NCBI GenBank assembly: GCA_963841455.1
Contig: CAWJCU010000003.1
Span: 124,001-188,000, forward strand
Source: JAWVFM01 sp963841455
GTDB taxonomy: Bacteria; Actinomycetota; Thermoleophilia; Solirubrobacterales; 70-9
Length of the DNA stretch: 64,000 nt
Direction: 5' to 3'
The notes under the pieces: generated by a model
Told to the model about the DNA's origin: nothing
Seen by the model: only the letters and a program-made list of their open reading frames with translations
Database searches by the model: none
In this document: one piece after another, positions 1 through 8,549 of the stretch
Position numbering within the stretch: the first letter of the stretch is position 1
Layout: every line of letters starts with the position of its first letter
Position numbers and translations under genes: made by a program

Positions 1-651
1 GAACGCCAGCTCGAACTCGTGAAAGCTCACCCCCCGGCCCCAGCGGGCCAGCGCTTCGGCCTCGCGGCCCTCGCGCACCGCCTCCTCCATGGCCTCGCGG
101 AAGTCCGGGCGCTCGGAGCGCCGCCAGTAGCGCCGGGCGAGGTCGTCGGGCAGCATCGTGAAGAACGGGAGCCGGGTGGTGTGGTCATCGAACGGGAAGA
201 GGCGATTCGGGGCCTCGCAGACGACGATCACGCCATCCGGGGCGGTCGCCTCGCGGGCGAGGGCGAGGACCTCGAGGCGCTCGTCGAGGGTCAGGTGCTC
301 GAGCACCGCGTAGAGGAGGAAGACGTCGATCTCGCCGGCTCGAGCGCGGACCGCCTCGACGATCTCGGCGGCCGGGTGGTGGTGGAGCTCGACGTTCTTC
401 GCGCCGTATTCGGTTACGAACCGCCTTCCGTCGGCGACGTACTCCGCCTCGACGTCGACCCCGATCACACGCTCCGCGCGGGTGCCGAAGGCACACCCCA
501 CGGGCCCGTGACCGCATCCGTACTCGAGCACGGTCGCGCCCGCGAGGGGGAAGGTCCGTTCGACCCAGGGGACCAGGAAGTCGCGAGCGCGACGCAGGCG
601 ACTGATCGAGCTGTTCGGATCCTCGCCCCAGAAGGGGTCGTCCGCTTTCAA
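1..651 (-). CDS. Class I SAM-dependent methyltransferase, 3' end cut by window edge
   Basis: The minus-strand frame runs open for 217 codons to base 1, so the C-terminus lies outside the window. The protein starts MKADDPFWGED from a TTG. It carries the SAM-binding motif I (VLEYGCGHGPVG, about residues 40-51), an acidic motif II (VIGVDVEAEY) and the post-motif stretch YAVLEHLTLDERL typical of Methyltransf_11/23 enzymes. The substrate cannot be read from the sequence. It is divergently transcribed from the GT-C-like gene 26 bp away, at the edge of a glycan locus, so sugar or lipid methylation is the likely role (inference). The start is uncertain because no clear ribosome site precedes the TTG and no in-frame ATG exists nearby. 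Confidence 0.75.
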   Translation of the reverse strand, partial: MKADDPFWGEDPNSSISRLRRARDFLVPWVERTFPLAGATVLEYGCGHGPVGCAFGTRAERVIGVDVEAEYVADGRRFVTEYGAKNVELHHHPAAEIVEAVRARAGEIDVFLLYAVLEHLTLDERLEVLALAREATAPDGVIVVCEAPNRLFPFDDHTTRLPFFTMLPDDLARRYWRRSERPDFREAMEEAVREGREAEALARWGRGVSFHEFELAF

Positions 652-677
652 GCCGGGTAGCGTAGGCGCTGATCCGC

Positions 678-2099
678 TTGAACCGGGTGCTGAGAGGCGT
701 CGATCGGACGGCGGCGATCGTCGCGGCAGTGTTCGTGGCCGGGGCGCTCGTACGCCTCGCCTTCATGTTCGGATACGCGCCCGCGTTCCTCGGCATCCCC
801 GACTCGGGCTCGTACATCAACTCGGCCGACCACGGGCTGTTCGCGGACGTCTACCACCCGGCCGGCTACCCGCTCTTCGTCCGCGTGCTCCACGGTCTCT
901 ACCCGCACCTCGGGCTTTTGACCTTCGTCCAGCACCTGCTCGGGCTCGCGACCGCGGCGCTCTGGTACGCGGCGGTGCGGCGGATCACGGGCGGGCGCCT
1001 CCTCGGGCTGATCCCCGCGGCCGTCGTGCTCTTCGACGGGTTCGGGCTCTGGATCGAGCACGCTCCGCTGAGCGACCCGCTGTTCGGCTTCCTCGTCGCG
1101 GGGGCGGTGTACGGGGCGGTGCGCGCCTCCCGCGGGCCGTGGTGGGGCCTGGCGCTGGTGGCGGCGGGGATCGTCGCGGCCGGGACGGTGCGGCCCGTGG
1201 GCTTCGCCCTCGCCCTCCCAATCGCAGTCTGGCTCGTGTTCGCGCAGAGCAGCGAGGGGAGCCGGCGCTTCCTCCCGGGAGCCGCGGTCTTCGTGGCCGT
1301 CATCGCCGGCGCCTTCGGCTACGCGCTCGTCCAGGGCTCCGAGACCGGCGTCACACAGCTCACCGTCAGCTGGGGCCGGCTCGTCTACGCGCGCGCCGCC
1401 CAGTTCGCCGACTGCTCCCAGTTCACGCCGCCGGCGGGGACGAGGCGACTGTGCGAGCAGCGCCCAACGGGCTCGCGGGGGAGCGTCAACCAGTACCTGA
1501 CCGGAGCGCCGGACAAGGCGCGGACCGCTCCCGGCGACCGCTCCATCAGTCCCGCCTGGCGCGTCTTCGGCCCGCCGCCGGCCGGCAACTCGGAGCTGGC
1601 CGCGTTCGGCCGCACGGCGATCCTCCATCAGCCGCTCGACTACGTCGGCGCCGTCGCTCGTGACTTCCACTACTTCTGGGTCGACGACCACGCCCGCTTC
1701 ATCGACGCAGCCGGACGTCTCGACCCGAATGTCCTCGCCGCGGTCTCGGCGTACTACGCGGACACCGCCGTGGACGCCGACGTTCCCGGCGCGCTGAGTT
1801 GGTACGGGCGCCAGATCGACCTCAGGGGAATACTCGTGATCGCCCTCCTCGTCGCGTCGATCGCCGCGATCCCGTGCTGCCGCGGTGCGCGAGAGCGCCG
1901 CGACGTTGCGCTGCTGGCCGCCGTCGGCTGGCTCCTGCCGCTGGCGTCGGTCGCCACCGCGGGGGCGGACCCCCGCTACCTCCTGCCCGCGTACGGACCC
2001 CTGGTCGCCGCGAGCGCGATCGGCCTTAGGCACGCCCCGGAGCGGCTGCGGGCCGCGCGCGGGCCCAGAGCGCCGTTTGGGGATTCATCGGGGCCATAG
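678..2099 (+). CDS. GT-C / PMT-like (GT39-type) membrane glycosyltransferase
   Basis: The 473-aa polytopic membrane protein has about ten hydrophobic helices, beginning with TAAIVAAVFVAGALVRLAFM near the N-terminus. The first extracytoplasmic loop carries an acidic motif (GIPDSGSYI, about residues 36-44) in the position of the catalytic Asp of GT-C enzymes. A soluble-looking loop lies at about residues 220-330. By family logic it would move a sugar from a polyprenyl-phosphate donor outside the membrane, but donor and acceptor are unknown. It starts with TTG. The last residues (FGDSSGP) and the stop codon are supplied by a palindromic repeat at 2075-2118, so the C-terminal tail is repeat-derived. 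Family assignment is moderate; it could equally be called a conserved hypothetical membrane protein. Confidence 0.65.
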   Translation: MNRVLRGVDRTAAIVAAVFVAGALVRLAFMFGYAPAFLGIPDSGSYINSADHGLFADVYHPAGYPLFVRVLHGLYPHLGLLTFVQHLLGLATAALWYAAVRRITGGRLLGLIPAAVVLFDGFGLWIEHAPLSDPLFGFLVAGAVYGAVRASRGPWWGLALVAAGIVAAGTVRPVGFALALPIAVWLVFAQSSEGSRRFLPGAAVFVAVIAGAFGYALVQGSETGVTQLTVSWGRLVYARAAQFADCSQFTPPAGTRRLCEQRPTGSRGSVNQYLTGAPDKARTAPGDRSISPAWRVFGPPPAGNSELAAFGRTAILHQPLDYVGAVARDFHYFWVDDHARFIDAAGRLDPNVLAAVSAYYADTAVDADVPGALSWYGRQIDLRGILVIALLVASIAAIPCCRGARERRDVALLAAVGWLLPLASVATAGADPRYLLPAYGPLVAASAIGLRHAPERLRAARGPRAPFGDSSGP

Positions 2100-2118
2100 G
2101 GCCGATAGATCCCCAAAC
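2075..2118. repeat. Palindromic repeat, copy 1 (DUF559-flanking)
   Basis: The arms are GTTTGGGGATTCATCGG (2075-2091) and CCGATAGATCCCCAAAC (2102-2118), which pair at 15 of 17 positions around a 10-nt centre. Two convergent genes both end inside it: the plus-strand gene takes its TAG from 2097-2099, and the minus-strand DUF559 gene runs through it to 2085. Related copies lie at 3006-3047 and 33821-33864 in the same orientation. It could act as a bidirectional terminator, but no U-tract follows. Confidence 0.85.
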
Positions 2119-3027
2119 GTGGCTCGCCGGGCCACTCGGCGAAGCGTGGTAGCCACGTGGCGTGCCTCGTAGCGCACCTGCGCGTGCGTGAAGCGCAGGA
2201 CGACGAGCCCGGCGTCCCGTGAGCGTCTGGTCCCGCAGCCGATCCCGGGCCTGCTGCGCGGCCGTTCGGTGGTAGCGAAGGCCATCCGTCTCGACGACCA
2301 GGCCGAGCCCGGGCCAGTAGAAGTCGACGCGGAAGCCCTGCAGCCATTGCTGGGTCAGCGGCTTCGGCAGGCCGGCCCTCATTGCCAGCGGGACGAAGCG
2401 GCGCTCAAGCTCCGAGTCAGTTAGAGAGAAGGTAGATCGATCGAGTACTCGGCGAAGCCGGGCGACGCCCGGGAGGCCGCTCCTCTCGTTGATTCGACGG
2501 CGGAGCGCCTCCGGGTCGATCAGGTCGAGCTTGTCCGCTTGGTTGACCGCGGCCTCGAGGTCGCGCGGCGTCAGCTCGACGGCGAGATCGATGAGCGTGC
2601 GGGCCGGTGTCGTCACTGGGATGCCGTCGTGGACCGTCACTTCGGTCGGTTCGAGGGTCGAACGTCGATGGGCAGCTAGGGAGGGCTGACGGATGTCTCG
2701 GTTCGGCGGGACGGTCACGTGGATCGTCCGCCCTGTCTCCTCCCTAATTGCCCAGTGCGCCGCCGCGGTCACATGGCTGAGGGCTCCTCCCGCGCCGCAG
2801 CTGAGCACAGCGGCCATCCACTCGCCCACGCGGGTTTCGATCGGGCGGCCCACCGAGTACACGCGCGGCCGAGTCGGGTGGAGGCGGCCGCGCGCGATCC
2901 GGTGGCGAATCGCCTCCTGGCTATAGCCGAGTGCCAAGAGCTGACCGTGCTCGACCTGGCCATGCTGCGCCCTGACCAGCGCCCAGACACCCCCAGTACG
3001 ACGACTTTGGGGATTCATCGGGGCCAT
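2085..3027 (-). CDS. AbiEi-type winged-helix N-terminus plus DUF559 (PD-(D/E)XK-like) protein, frameshifted
   Basis: The protein is about 313 aa once one extra G (near 2222) is removed. The N-terminal ~70 residues (QHGQVEHGQLLALGYS, then the GRLHPTRPRVYSVGRP strand) match the AbiEi_4 winged-helix antitoxin-type domain. The middle contains TTPARTLIDLA. The C-terminal ~100 residues form a DUF559 domain of the Vsr/restriction-endonuclease fold, with FRVDFYWPGLGLVVETDG (D...E.D) followed by YHRTAAQQARDR and, after the shift, GLVVLRFTHAQV. Proteins of this type are usually single genes labelled type IV toxin-antitoxin or nuclease-like. No partner toxin is adjacent. Start codons (ATG at 3027 or 3018) lie inside palindrome copy 2, and the 3' end lies inside copy 1. 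Function is unknown; nicking or cleavage of the flanking palindrome is a testable idea. Confidence 0.7.
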
Positions 3028-3047
3028 CACCCCGATGAATCGCCAAA
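3006..3047. repeat. Palindromic repeat, copy 2
   Basis: The arms are TTTGGGGATTCATCGGGG (3006-3023) and CCCCGATGAATCGCCAAA (3030-3047), with 17 of 18 positions paired and a 6-nt loop, CCATCA. It is the most perfect copy. Read on the minus strand it contains two in-frame ATGs that can start the DUF559 gene (MAPMNPQ or MNPQ). Read on the plus strand it lies 46 bp upstream of the next methyltransferase gene, where the hairpin could affect expression. Confidence 0.85.
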
Positions 3048-3092
3048 CTCCGAATCTCGCCCCGGTGCCGGGGGTGAGCAGGGGGCGAAAGT

Positions 3093-4019
3093 ATGATCGC
3101 GGCAATGGCGCTGGCCTTCGCGGAAGACCGGACCTGGCAGATGTCGCCGGGGGAGCGCGCGGCGGTCGAGGGAGCCCTGAGCGAGGTTCGACCCGCGCTC
3201 GCGATCGAGATCGGCACCGCCGAGGGCGCCGGGCTGCGGCGGATCGCCGCGTACGCCGAGGAGGTCCACTCCTTCGACCTCGAGCCGCCGACCCTCGAGC
3301 CGCCGGAGAACGCCGTACGTTCACACGGGCGACTCGCACGAGCTCCTGCCCGCCTTCCTCGCCGAGCTGGCCGGGGCTGGGCGCAACGTCGACTTCGCGC
3401 TCGTCGACGGCGACCACAGCGCCGCCGGGGTGCAGGGCCGACATCGAGGCGCTCCTCGACTCGCCCGCGGTGTCGCAGGACGGTGATCGTGATCCACGAC
3501 ACCGCCAACGAGGACGTGCGGCGGGGGCTCGACGCCGTGCGCTACCGCGCCTTTCCGAAGGTCGTCTACGTCGACCTCGACTTCGTTCCCGGCCGCGTTT
3601 GCCGCTATCCCGAGCTGCGACACGAGCTCTGGTACGGGCTCGGCCTGGTGGTCGTCGACGCCAGCCGGCCGGCTACGCGGACCCCGACCGCCGCCGCCGC
3701 TGCACGGCTATATGGAGGGGAGGGTGATCGAGCCGCGGTTCTACCCCGCGCCGCCGATGCTCGCGGCGGTGCGCGAGGCGATCGTCGCGCGGGAGGACGG
3801 CAACGGCGCCGAGGCCACGCCCGAGGAGATCGCCGCCCTCGGCGCCCAGCTCGTTGGCCTTTGGCCAGAGCTGCTCGCGCGAGCGCGAGCGCAGCCAGCA
3901 ACTGCAGGCGGCGATCGACGGGGATCACGAGCTCTCCGAGCTGGCGGATTACGGCGCCCCTTCGAAGGGCGAAGGCGCGCGCCGCCGCGCTGGCGGCGCC
4001 GCTGCGCGGGCGGCCCTGA
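3093..4019 (+). CDS. Class I SAM-dependent methyltransferase (Methyltransf_24-like), multiply frameshifted
   Basis: Fragments in all three frames join into one protein. The N-terminus is MIAAMALAFAEDRTWQMSPG. A SAM motif follows (ALAIEIGTAEGAGLRRIA), then VDFALVDGDHSAAGV, then VIVIHDTANEDVRRGLDAV, then a tail with LRHELWYGLGLVVVD and MEGRVIEPRFYPAPP. The VDGDHS and IHDT motifs are those of Methyltransf_24 enzymes found in sugar and antibiotic O-methylation. At least four single-base shifts lie near 3315, 3433, 3480 and 3660, plus one near 3890. The end is uncertain; 4019 is the last in-frame stop before the next gene. The following glycosyltransferase starts about 10 bp downstream, so the two are probably cotranscribed. 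Confidence 0.6.
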   Translation: MIAAMALAFAEDRTWQMSPGERAAVEGALSEVRPALAIEIGTAEGAGLRRIAAYAEEVHSFDLEPPTLEPPENAVRSHGRLARAPARLPRRAGRGWAQRRLRARRRRPQRRRGAGPTSRRSSTRPRCRRTVIVIHDTANEDVRRGLDAVRYRAFPKVVYVDLDFVPGRVCRYPELRHELWYGLGLVVVDASRPATRTPTAAAAARLYGGEGDRAAVLPRAADARGGARGDRRAGGRQRRRGHARGDRRPRRPARWPLARAARASASAASNCRRRSTGITSSPSWRITAPLRRAKARAAALAAPLRGRP

Positions 4020-4029
4020 AAGCGCAGGC

Positions 4030-6025
4030 GTGGCGCGGATCGCCTTCGTCTCCCGGGAGGTCTACCCGCTGCGGCCGGGCGGGATCGGGCAGTTCGTCAC
4101 CGCGGCGGCGACGCTCCTGGCCGACGAGCTCGACGTCCTGATCCTCACGACGGCGATGTGCGAGGACGATTACCGCAGCCTGCGGGACGCCGGCGACGAG
4201 CGCTTGCCGCCCGTCCCGATCGAGTTCGTCGCCGAGCCGACGTGGCCGAGCTGCAATCGCACTTCTCGCTCATGCACGCCTACAGCGCCCGCGCCTACGC
4301 GCGTCTACGCGAGCTCTACCCCGATGGCGGGCCCGAGGTGATCGAGTTCCCCGACTACATCGGCGAGGGCTTCGTCACCGCGCAGGCGGCGCGGACCCTC
4401 GACCCGTTCCTCGCCCGCTCCCTCGTCTGCGTGCGCGCCCACACGACCGGGGAGCTCTCGGCGATCCTCGACGGCCATCGCGACCCCGAGTTCGCCGCCC
4501 GCGCCACGTGCGAGCTCGAGCGCTACGCGCTCGCCCACGCCGACCGTCTGATCTGGCAGGGCGGCGACGTGCTCGGCGCCTATCGCCGCTACTACGGGGC
4601 CGAATCGCCTGGCGCCGGACGTGCGGATCCGCTACCCGTACCTCGGGCCCGCCGTCGAGCCGGACGCCGACCGCGAGTTCGAGCTCGGCGCCCACGAGCC
4701 GTTGCGACTGCTCTACGTCGGCCGGCTCGAGCGGCGCAAGGGGATCCAGGACCTCGTCTGGGCGGTCTCCGCCGCGAGCAGGACGACGTGCGGCTGACGA
4801 TCGTCGGCTCCGACACCCCGACCGGCGCCGCTCGGCGTCTCGATGCGCGACCAGCTCCTCGCGCCTCGCCGCCGAGACCCGCGGATCGAGCTTCGCGACT
4901 CGGTCGATCGCGCCGAGCTGCCGGCGCTCGTGCGCGGCCATCACGCCGTCGCCGTTCCCTCGCTGTGGGAGTGCTGGCCGAACGTCGGCCTCGAGGCGCT
5001 GCACCTGAACCGCCCGCTGCTCGCGACGCCGGTCGGCGGGCTCGTGGAGATGGTCGAGCCCGGGACATCGGGCGTGCTCGCTCGCGCCACCGGGGCGCGA
5101 GCGCTCGACGACGCCATCACCGGGATCCTGGACGGGCGGGAGGCCTTCGCCGAGATGGTCCGCGGGGGCGGGCCCGTTCGCCGCGCGCGCGCGAGCTCGC
5201 CTCGAACGACGAGGTCGTCGGCGCCTATCGCGACCTTGCCGACGAGGCGGCCCGCGGCGCGACTTCGCCCTCGGCCCCGGCGGCGGCCGGGCGAGCGCCC
5301 GCCGCTCGTCTCGGCGATCGTCCCCTACCACGGGATGGCGCGCTACGTCGGCGACGACGATCGAGTCGCTCGTTCGCCAGACGTATCCGCGACTCGAGGT
5401 GGTGGTCGTCAACGACGGCTCGTTCGAGGAGGCGGACTGGGTGCTCGCGAGCTCGCGACCAAGTACCCGGTGCGGGTCGTCACCCAGCACAACCGCGGCC
5501 TCGGAGCCGCCCGTAACCTCGGCGTGACCGTGAGCCGCGGCCGCTACGTCTTCCCGCTCGACGCCGACAACGTCGCCGAGCCCGAGTTCGTCGAGCGCTG
5601 CGTTGAGGTGCTCGAGGCGCGGCCCGAGCTCGCCTACGTGACCTCGTGGAGCCTCTACATCGACGAGGGCGGCGAGCCGCGCTGGGGCGGCCGACGCCGG
5701 CTGGCAGCCGATCGGCAACGAGTCGTGGATCTCAACGAGGAGCGCAACGTCGCCGGCGACGCCGCGGCCGTCCTTCGCCGGCGGCTCTTCGAGCGCTTCC
5801 GCTACAGCGAGGAGCTGACGAGCTACGAGGACTGGCACCTCTACCGCCGGCTCGCGCGCGCGGGCGAGCTCGGGCGCCGTGATCCCGGAGCGGCTGATCC
5901 GCTACCGGGTGCGCGCCGACTCGATGCAGGCCGAGGTGGCGGAGCCCAACAGCGAGCGTCTCCTCGCCGAGATGGACGCGCAACTGCGAGAGGAGGAGAT
6001 GAAGTGGACGTCGTCGAGCGCCTGA
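4030..6025 (+). CDS. GT4-GT2 fusion glycosyltransferase, multiply frameshifted
   Basis: The assembled product is about 660 aa. The N-terminal half begins VARIAFVSREVYPLRPGG, the usual GT4 opening with a Gly-rich donor loop. It continues with LLYVGRLERRKGIQDL and PSLWECWPNVGLEALHLNRP, the E-x7-E-type nucleotide-sugar site of GT4. From about 5300 a GT2 (GT-A) domain follows: PLVSAIVPYHGM, VVVNDGSFEEADW, QHNRGLGAARNLGV and FPLDADNVAEPEFVERC, where DAD is the metal-binding DxD-like motif. It ends with LTSYEDWHLYRRL and VIPERLIRYRVRADS. At least six shifts interrupt the frame. The start is a GTG at 4030. Such fusions add two sugars in succession to one glycan; donors are unknown. The end overlaps the next gene by 22 bp. 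Confidence 0.65.
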
Positions 6026-7031
6026 CGCTCGAGGCGGCGAGCGAGGAGACGCTCATCGCCACCGAGCACCGCCACCGCTACGAGCTGGCGGCGGAGCTCC
6101 TCGCGGGCCAGCGGGTCCTCGATCTCTGCTGCGGATCCGGCTACGGGACGCGAGATCCTCGCCGGCGCCGGCTGCCGGGTCGTGGGGGTCGACAACGACG
6201 TGGCCACGGTCGACCTCGCGCGCGTGACGGTCGGCAAGCGAACGGGCGCCGAGTTCGAGGCCGCCGACGCGCTCGCCTACCTGCGAGGCGCCGACGTCGC
6301 AGGCGCTTCGACGCGATCGTCTGCTTCGAGGGCCTCGAGCACCTGCCGGACGTCGAGGCAGTGCTCGCGCGCCTCCGGGAGCTGGCTGCGGAGGGGATGC
6401 GGGAGGTCCTCTCCGTCCCGAACAGCAAGCTGTTCGAGGAGGACAACCCCTACCACCTGACCGACTTCGGCTACGAGGAGGCGCGGGCGGCGTTCGCCGG
6501 CTTCCCGGCGACCGTGATGGTGCCCCAGTTCCTCGCGGAGGGCTCGCTGATGGTGGCGCCCGACGCGCCGCCGAGCGCCAACGGCGGGCGACCCGGATGA
6601 GCCCGAGCCGGCGCTGTGGCTCGAGGACCGCCGCGAGCCCGAGTACGCAAACCACTTCATCTTCTGCGTCAACTGCGATTTCGAGGCGGTCGCCGCCCGC
6701 CACCGCGGCCGGCTTCGCCTCGAGGCCGCGCCGGTCTACAACCGCTACGTCCGCAGCCTCGAGCACACGGTCCAGGAGCTGTGGCGCATGAACAACCAGC
6801 TCACGCGCGTGCGGCTCGGGCACCTCGGGCTCCGCCGCGGCCTCGTACCTGGCGAAGCTCGAGAGGGCGAAGGCCGACTACACCGAGGAGCTCAGGAACT
6901 GGATCGGCCGCAGCCGGCTCGCCGAGGCGCGCATCGTCGAGCTCGAGGCGGAGCTCGCCGAGGCGCAGAAGGCGCTGGAGGCACCGCGCGAGGAGGGCCT
7001 ACCAGGGAAGCTCAGGCGCAAGCTCCGCTAG
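6004..7031 (+). CDS. SAM-dependent methyltransferase with C-terminal coiled coil, frameshifted
   Basis: The protein begins at a GTG (MDVVERLTLEAASEETLIA) and has the SAM motif VLDLCCGSGYG (about residues 38-48), then VVGVDNDVATVDLARV, FDAIVCFEGLEHLPDVEAV and EVLSVPNSKLFEEDNPYHL. The last reads like the substrate-side loop of glycan-associated Methyltransf_11 enzymes. The C-terminal ~90 residues (VRSLEHTVQELWRMNNQL to LAEARIVELEAELAEAQKAL) form a heptad-rich coiled coil, probably for assembly or docking. About four shifts occur, near 6150, 6300, 6595 and 6830. The gene overlaps the 3' end of convergent rmlC by 33 bp. Confidence 0.65.
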
Positions 7032-7547
7032 CCGCGGCGCGTTGCGGTCGCGCTCCGACACCTCGGGGTCGGAGACCGGCCACTCGACGCCCACGTCGGG
7101 GTCGTTCCAGGCGAATCCCGCCTCGGTCTCCGGGTCGTAGAGGCTCGAGAGCTTGTAGGCGACGTCGGCCACGTCGGAGAGGACGCAGAACCCGTGGGCG
7201 AAGCCGACGGGCACGAAGAGCTGGCGGTGACGTTCGTCGTCGAGCTCGTATCCCTCCCATCGCCGGTAGGTCGGCGAATCGCGCCGGAGGTCGACGGCCA
7301 CGTCCCAGATGCGGCCGCGGGTGCAGCGCACGAGCTTCGCCTGCCCGGGGCTCGTCTGGAAGTGCAGGCCGCGGAGGATTCCCGCCCGCGAACGCGAGTG
7401 GTTGTCTTGGACGAACTCGACGTCGATGCCGAGCTCGCGCCATCGATCCGCGCTGTAGGTCTCGACGAGGAAGCCCCGGCTGTCGCCGTGCACCTCCGGC
7501 TCGACCAGGACGAGCCCGCCGAGCTCCGTGGGAGCGGCCTTGGGCAT
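6999..7547 (-). CDS. rmlC: dTDP-4-dehydrorhamnose 3,5-epimerase
   Basis: This 182-aa cupin enzyme epimerises C3 and C5 of dTDP-4-keto-6-deoxyglucose, the third step of dTDP-L-rhamnose synthesis. Visible family marks are HGDSRGFLVETYS, QDNHSRSRAGILRGLHFQ (catalytic His), GRIWDVAVDLR, FVPVGFAHGFCVLSD and YDPETEAGFAWNDPDVGV. Length matches the family (about 180-185). The ATG at 7547 overlaps the rmlB stop (TGATG), so it is translationally coupled as the last gene of rmlA-D-B-C. Confidence 0.93.
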   Translation of the reverse strand: MPKAAPTELGGLVLVEPEVHGDSRGFLVETYSADRWRELGIDVEFVQDNHSRSRAGILRGLHFQTSPGQAKLVRCTRGRIWDVAVDLRRDSPTYRRWEGYELDDERHRQLFVPVGFAHGFCVLSDVADVAYKLSSLYDPETEAGFAWNDPDVGVEWPVSDPEVSERDRNAPRLAELAPELPW

Positions 7548-8549
7548 CAGCCGAGCGCCCTGCCGTACTGGCGCTCGTAGTACGCGCGGTACTCGCCCGA
7601 GCGGATCGGCTCCCACCACCACGGGTTCTCGCGGTACCACTCGACGGTCCGCTCGAGGCCGTCGGCGAAGCTCACCTCCGGCTTCCAGCCGAGCTCGGCC
7701 GCGAGCTTGTCGGACGCGAGCGAATAGCGGCGGTCGTGACCCGGGCGATCGCGGACGTGCTCGATGAGGGAGGCATCGCGGCCGGTCAGCTCGAGGATGC
7801 GCTCGACGACATCCAGGTTGGGCAGCTCGTCGGGCCCACCGACGTTGTAGGTCTCCCCGGCGCGCCCCTCCACGAGCACGGCGTTGATCGCCGCCGCGAA
7901 GTCCTCGACGAAGAGCCAGTTCCGGACCTGCTTCCCGTCGCCGTAGACGGGAAGCGGATCGCCGGCGAGCGCGTTGAGGACGCAGAGCGGGATCAGCTTC
8001 TCGGGGTGCTGGCGCGGGCCATAGTTGTTGGACGCCCTGACGAGCAGCGCGTCGGCGCCATAGGTGTGATGGAAGGCGCCGACGAGCAAGTCGCCGCCGG
8101 CCTTCGAAGCGGAGTAGGGCGAGGAGGGCTCGAGAGGCGAGGTCTCGGTGAACGACCCCGACTCGATCGAGCCGTAGACCTCGTCGGTGGAGATCTGCAG
8201 ATGCCGGATCCCGGCCGCGCGGGCGGCGTCGAGCAGGACGAAGGTGCCGAATACGTCCGTCTGGATGAACTCGCCCGGCGATTCGATCGAGCGGTCGACA
8301 TGCGACTCGGCCGCGAAGTTGACGATCGCGTCGACGCCCTCGACCGCTCCGGCGACGGCGTCACGGTCGGCGATGTCGCCCTTCCACGAGCTCGAGGCGC
8401 TCGCCGTCGGCGCCGTCGAGGTTCTCCCAACGGCCCGCGTAGGTGAGCTTGTCGAGAACCCGCACGGCGTCGTCGGGATGGCGGTCGAGCCGCAGGCGCA
8501 CGTAGGCGGAGCCGATGAAGCCGGCGCCGCCCGCCACCAGCACCTTCAC
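7547..8549 (-). CDS. rmlB: dTDP-glucose 4,6-dehydratase (one frameshift)
   Basis: This extended short-chain dehydrogenase converts dTDP-glucose to dTDP-4-keto-6-deoxyglucose. The N-terminal VKVLVAGGAGFIGSAYVR is the NAD-binding Rossmann motif. Later stretches are FAAESHVDRSIESP, ISTDEVYGSIESGSF, the YxxxK motif in SPYSASKAGGD, RASNNYGPRQHPEKLIP and GDGKQVRNWLFVED. One surplus G near 8385 splits the gene, and removing it gives 333 aa, normal for RmlB. GTG start; GTGA overlap with the upstream rmlD stop. Confidence 0.92.

Larger units (their letters stand above)
2075..3047. mobile_element. Putative cassette: DUF559 gene between two direct copies of a palindrome
   Basis: A single gene encoding an AbiEi-N/DUF559 protein lies between palindrome copies 1 and 2, with no other coding space. 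The left copy overlaps the gene's 3' end, and the right copy contains its start codons. The unit separates two genes of a glycan locus. A solo copy of the palindrome occurs 31 kb away, as expected for a dispersed non-autonomous element. Mobility is inference: there is no transposase, and target-site duplications cannot be judged without an empty site for comparison. Confidence 0.4.

Noticed and set aside
648..2033. 461-codon minus-strand open frame opposite the GT-C-like gene
   Set aside because: Arg/Glu/Asp-rich shadow typical of the antisense frame in GC-rich DNA; the plus-strand protein has real membrane and motif structure.
2085..3027. A complete type IV toxin-antitoxin pair
   Set aside because: Only the AbiEi-like N-terminus is present, on the same chain as DUF559; no AbiEii-type nucleotidyltransferase gene is adjacent.
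3093..7031. Programmed ribosomal frameshifting as explanation for the disrupted genes
   Set aside because: Too many shifts, in unrelated genes, without slippery heptamers or consistent downstream structures; error is the simpler explanation.
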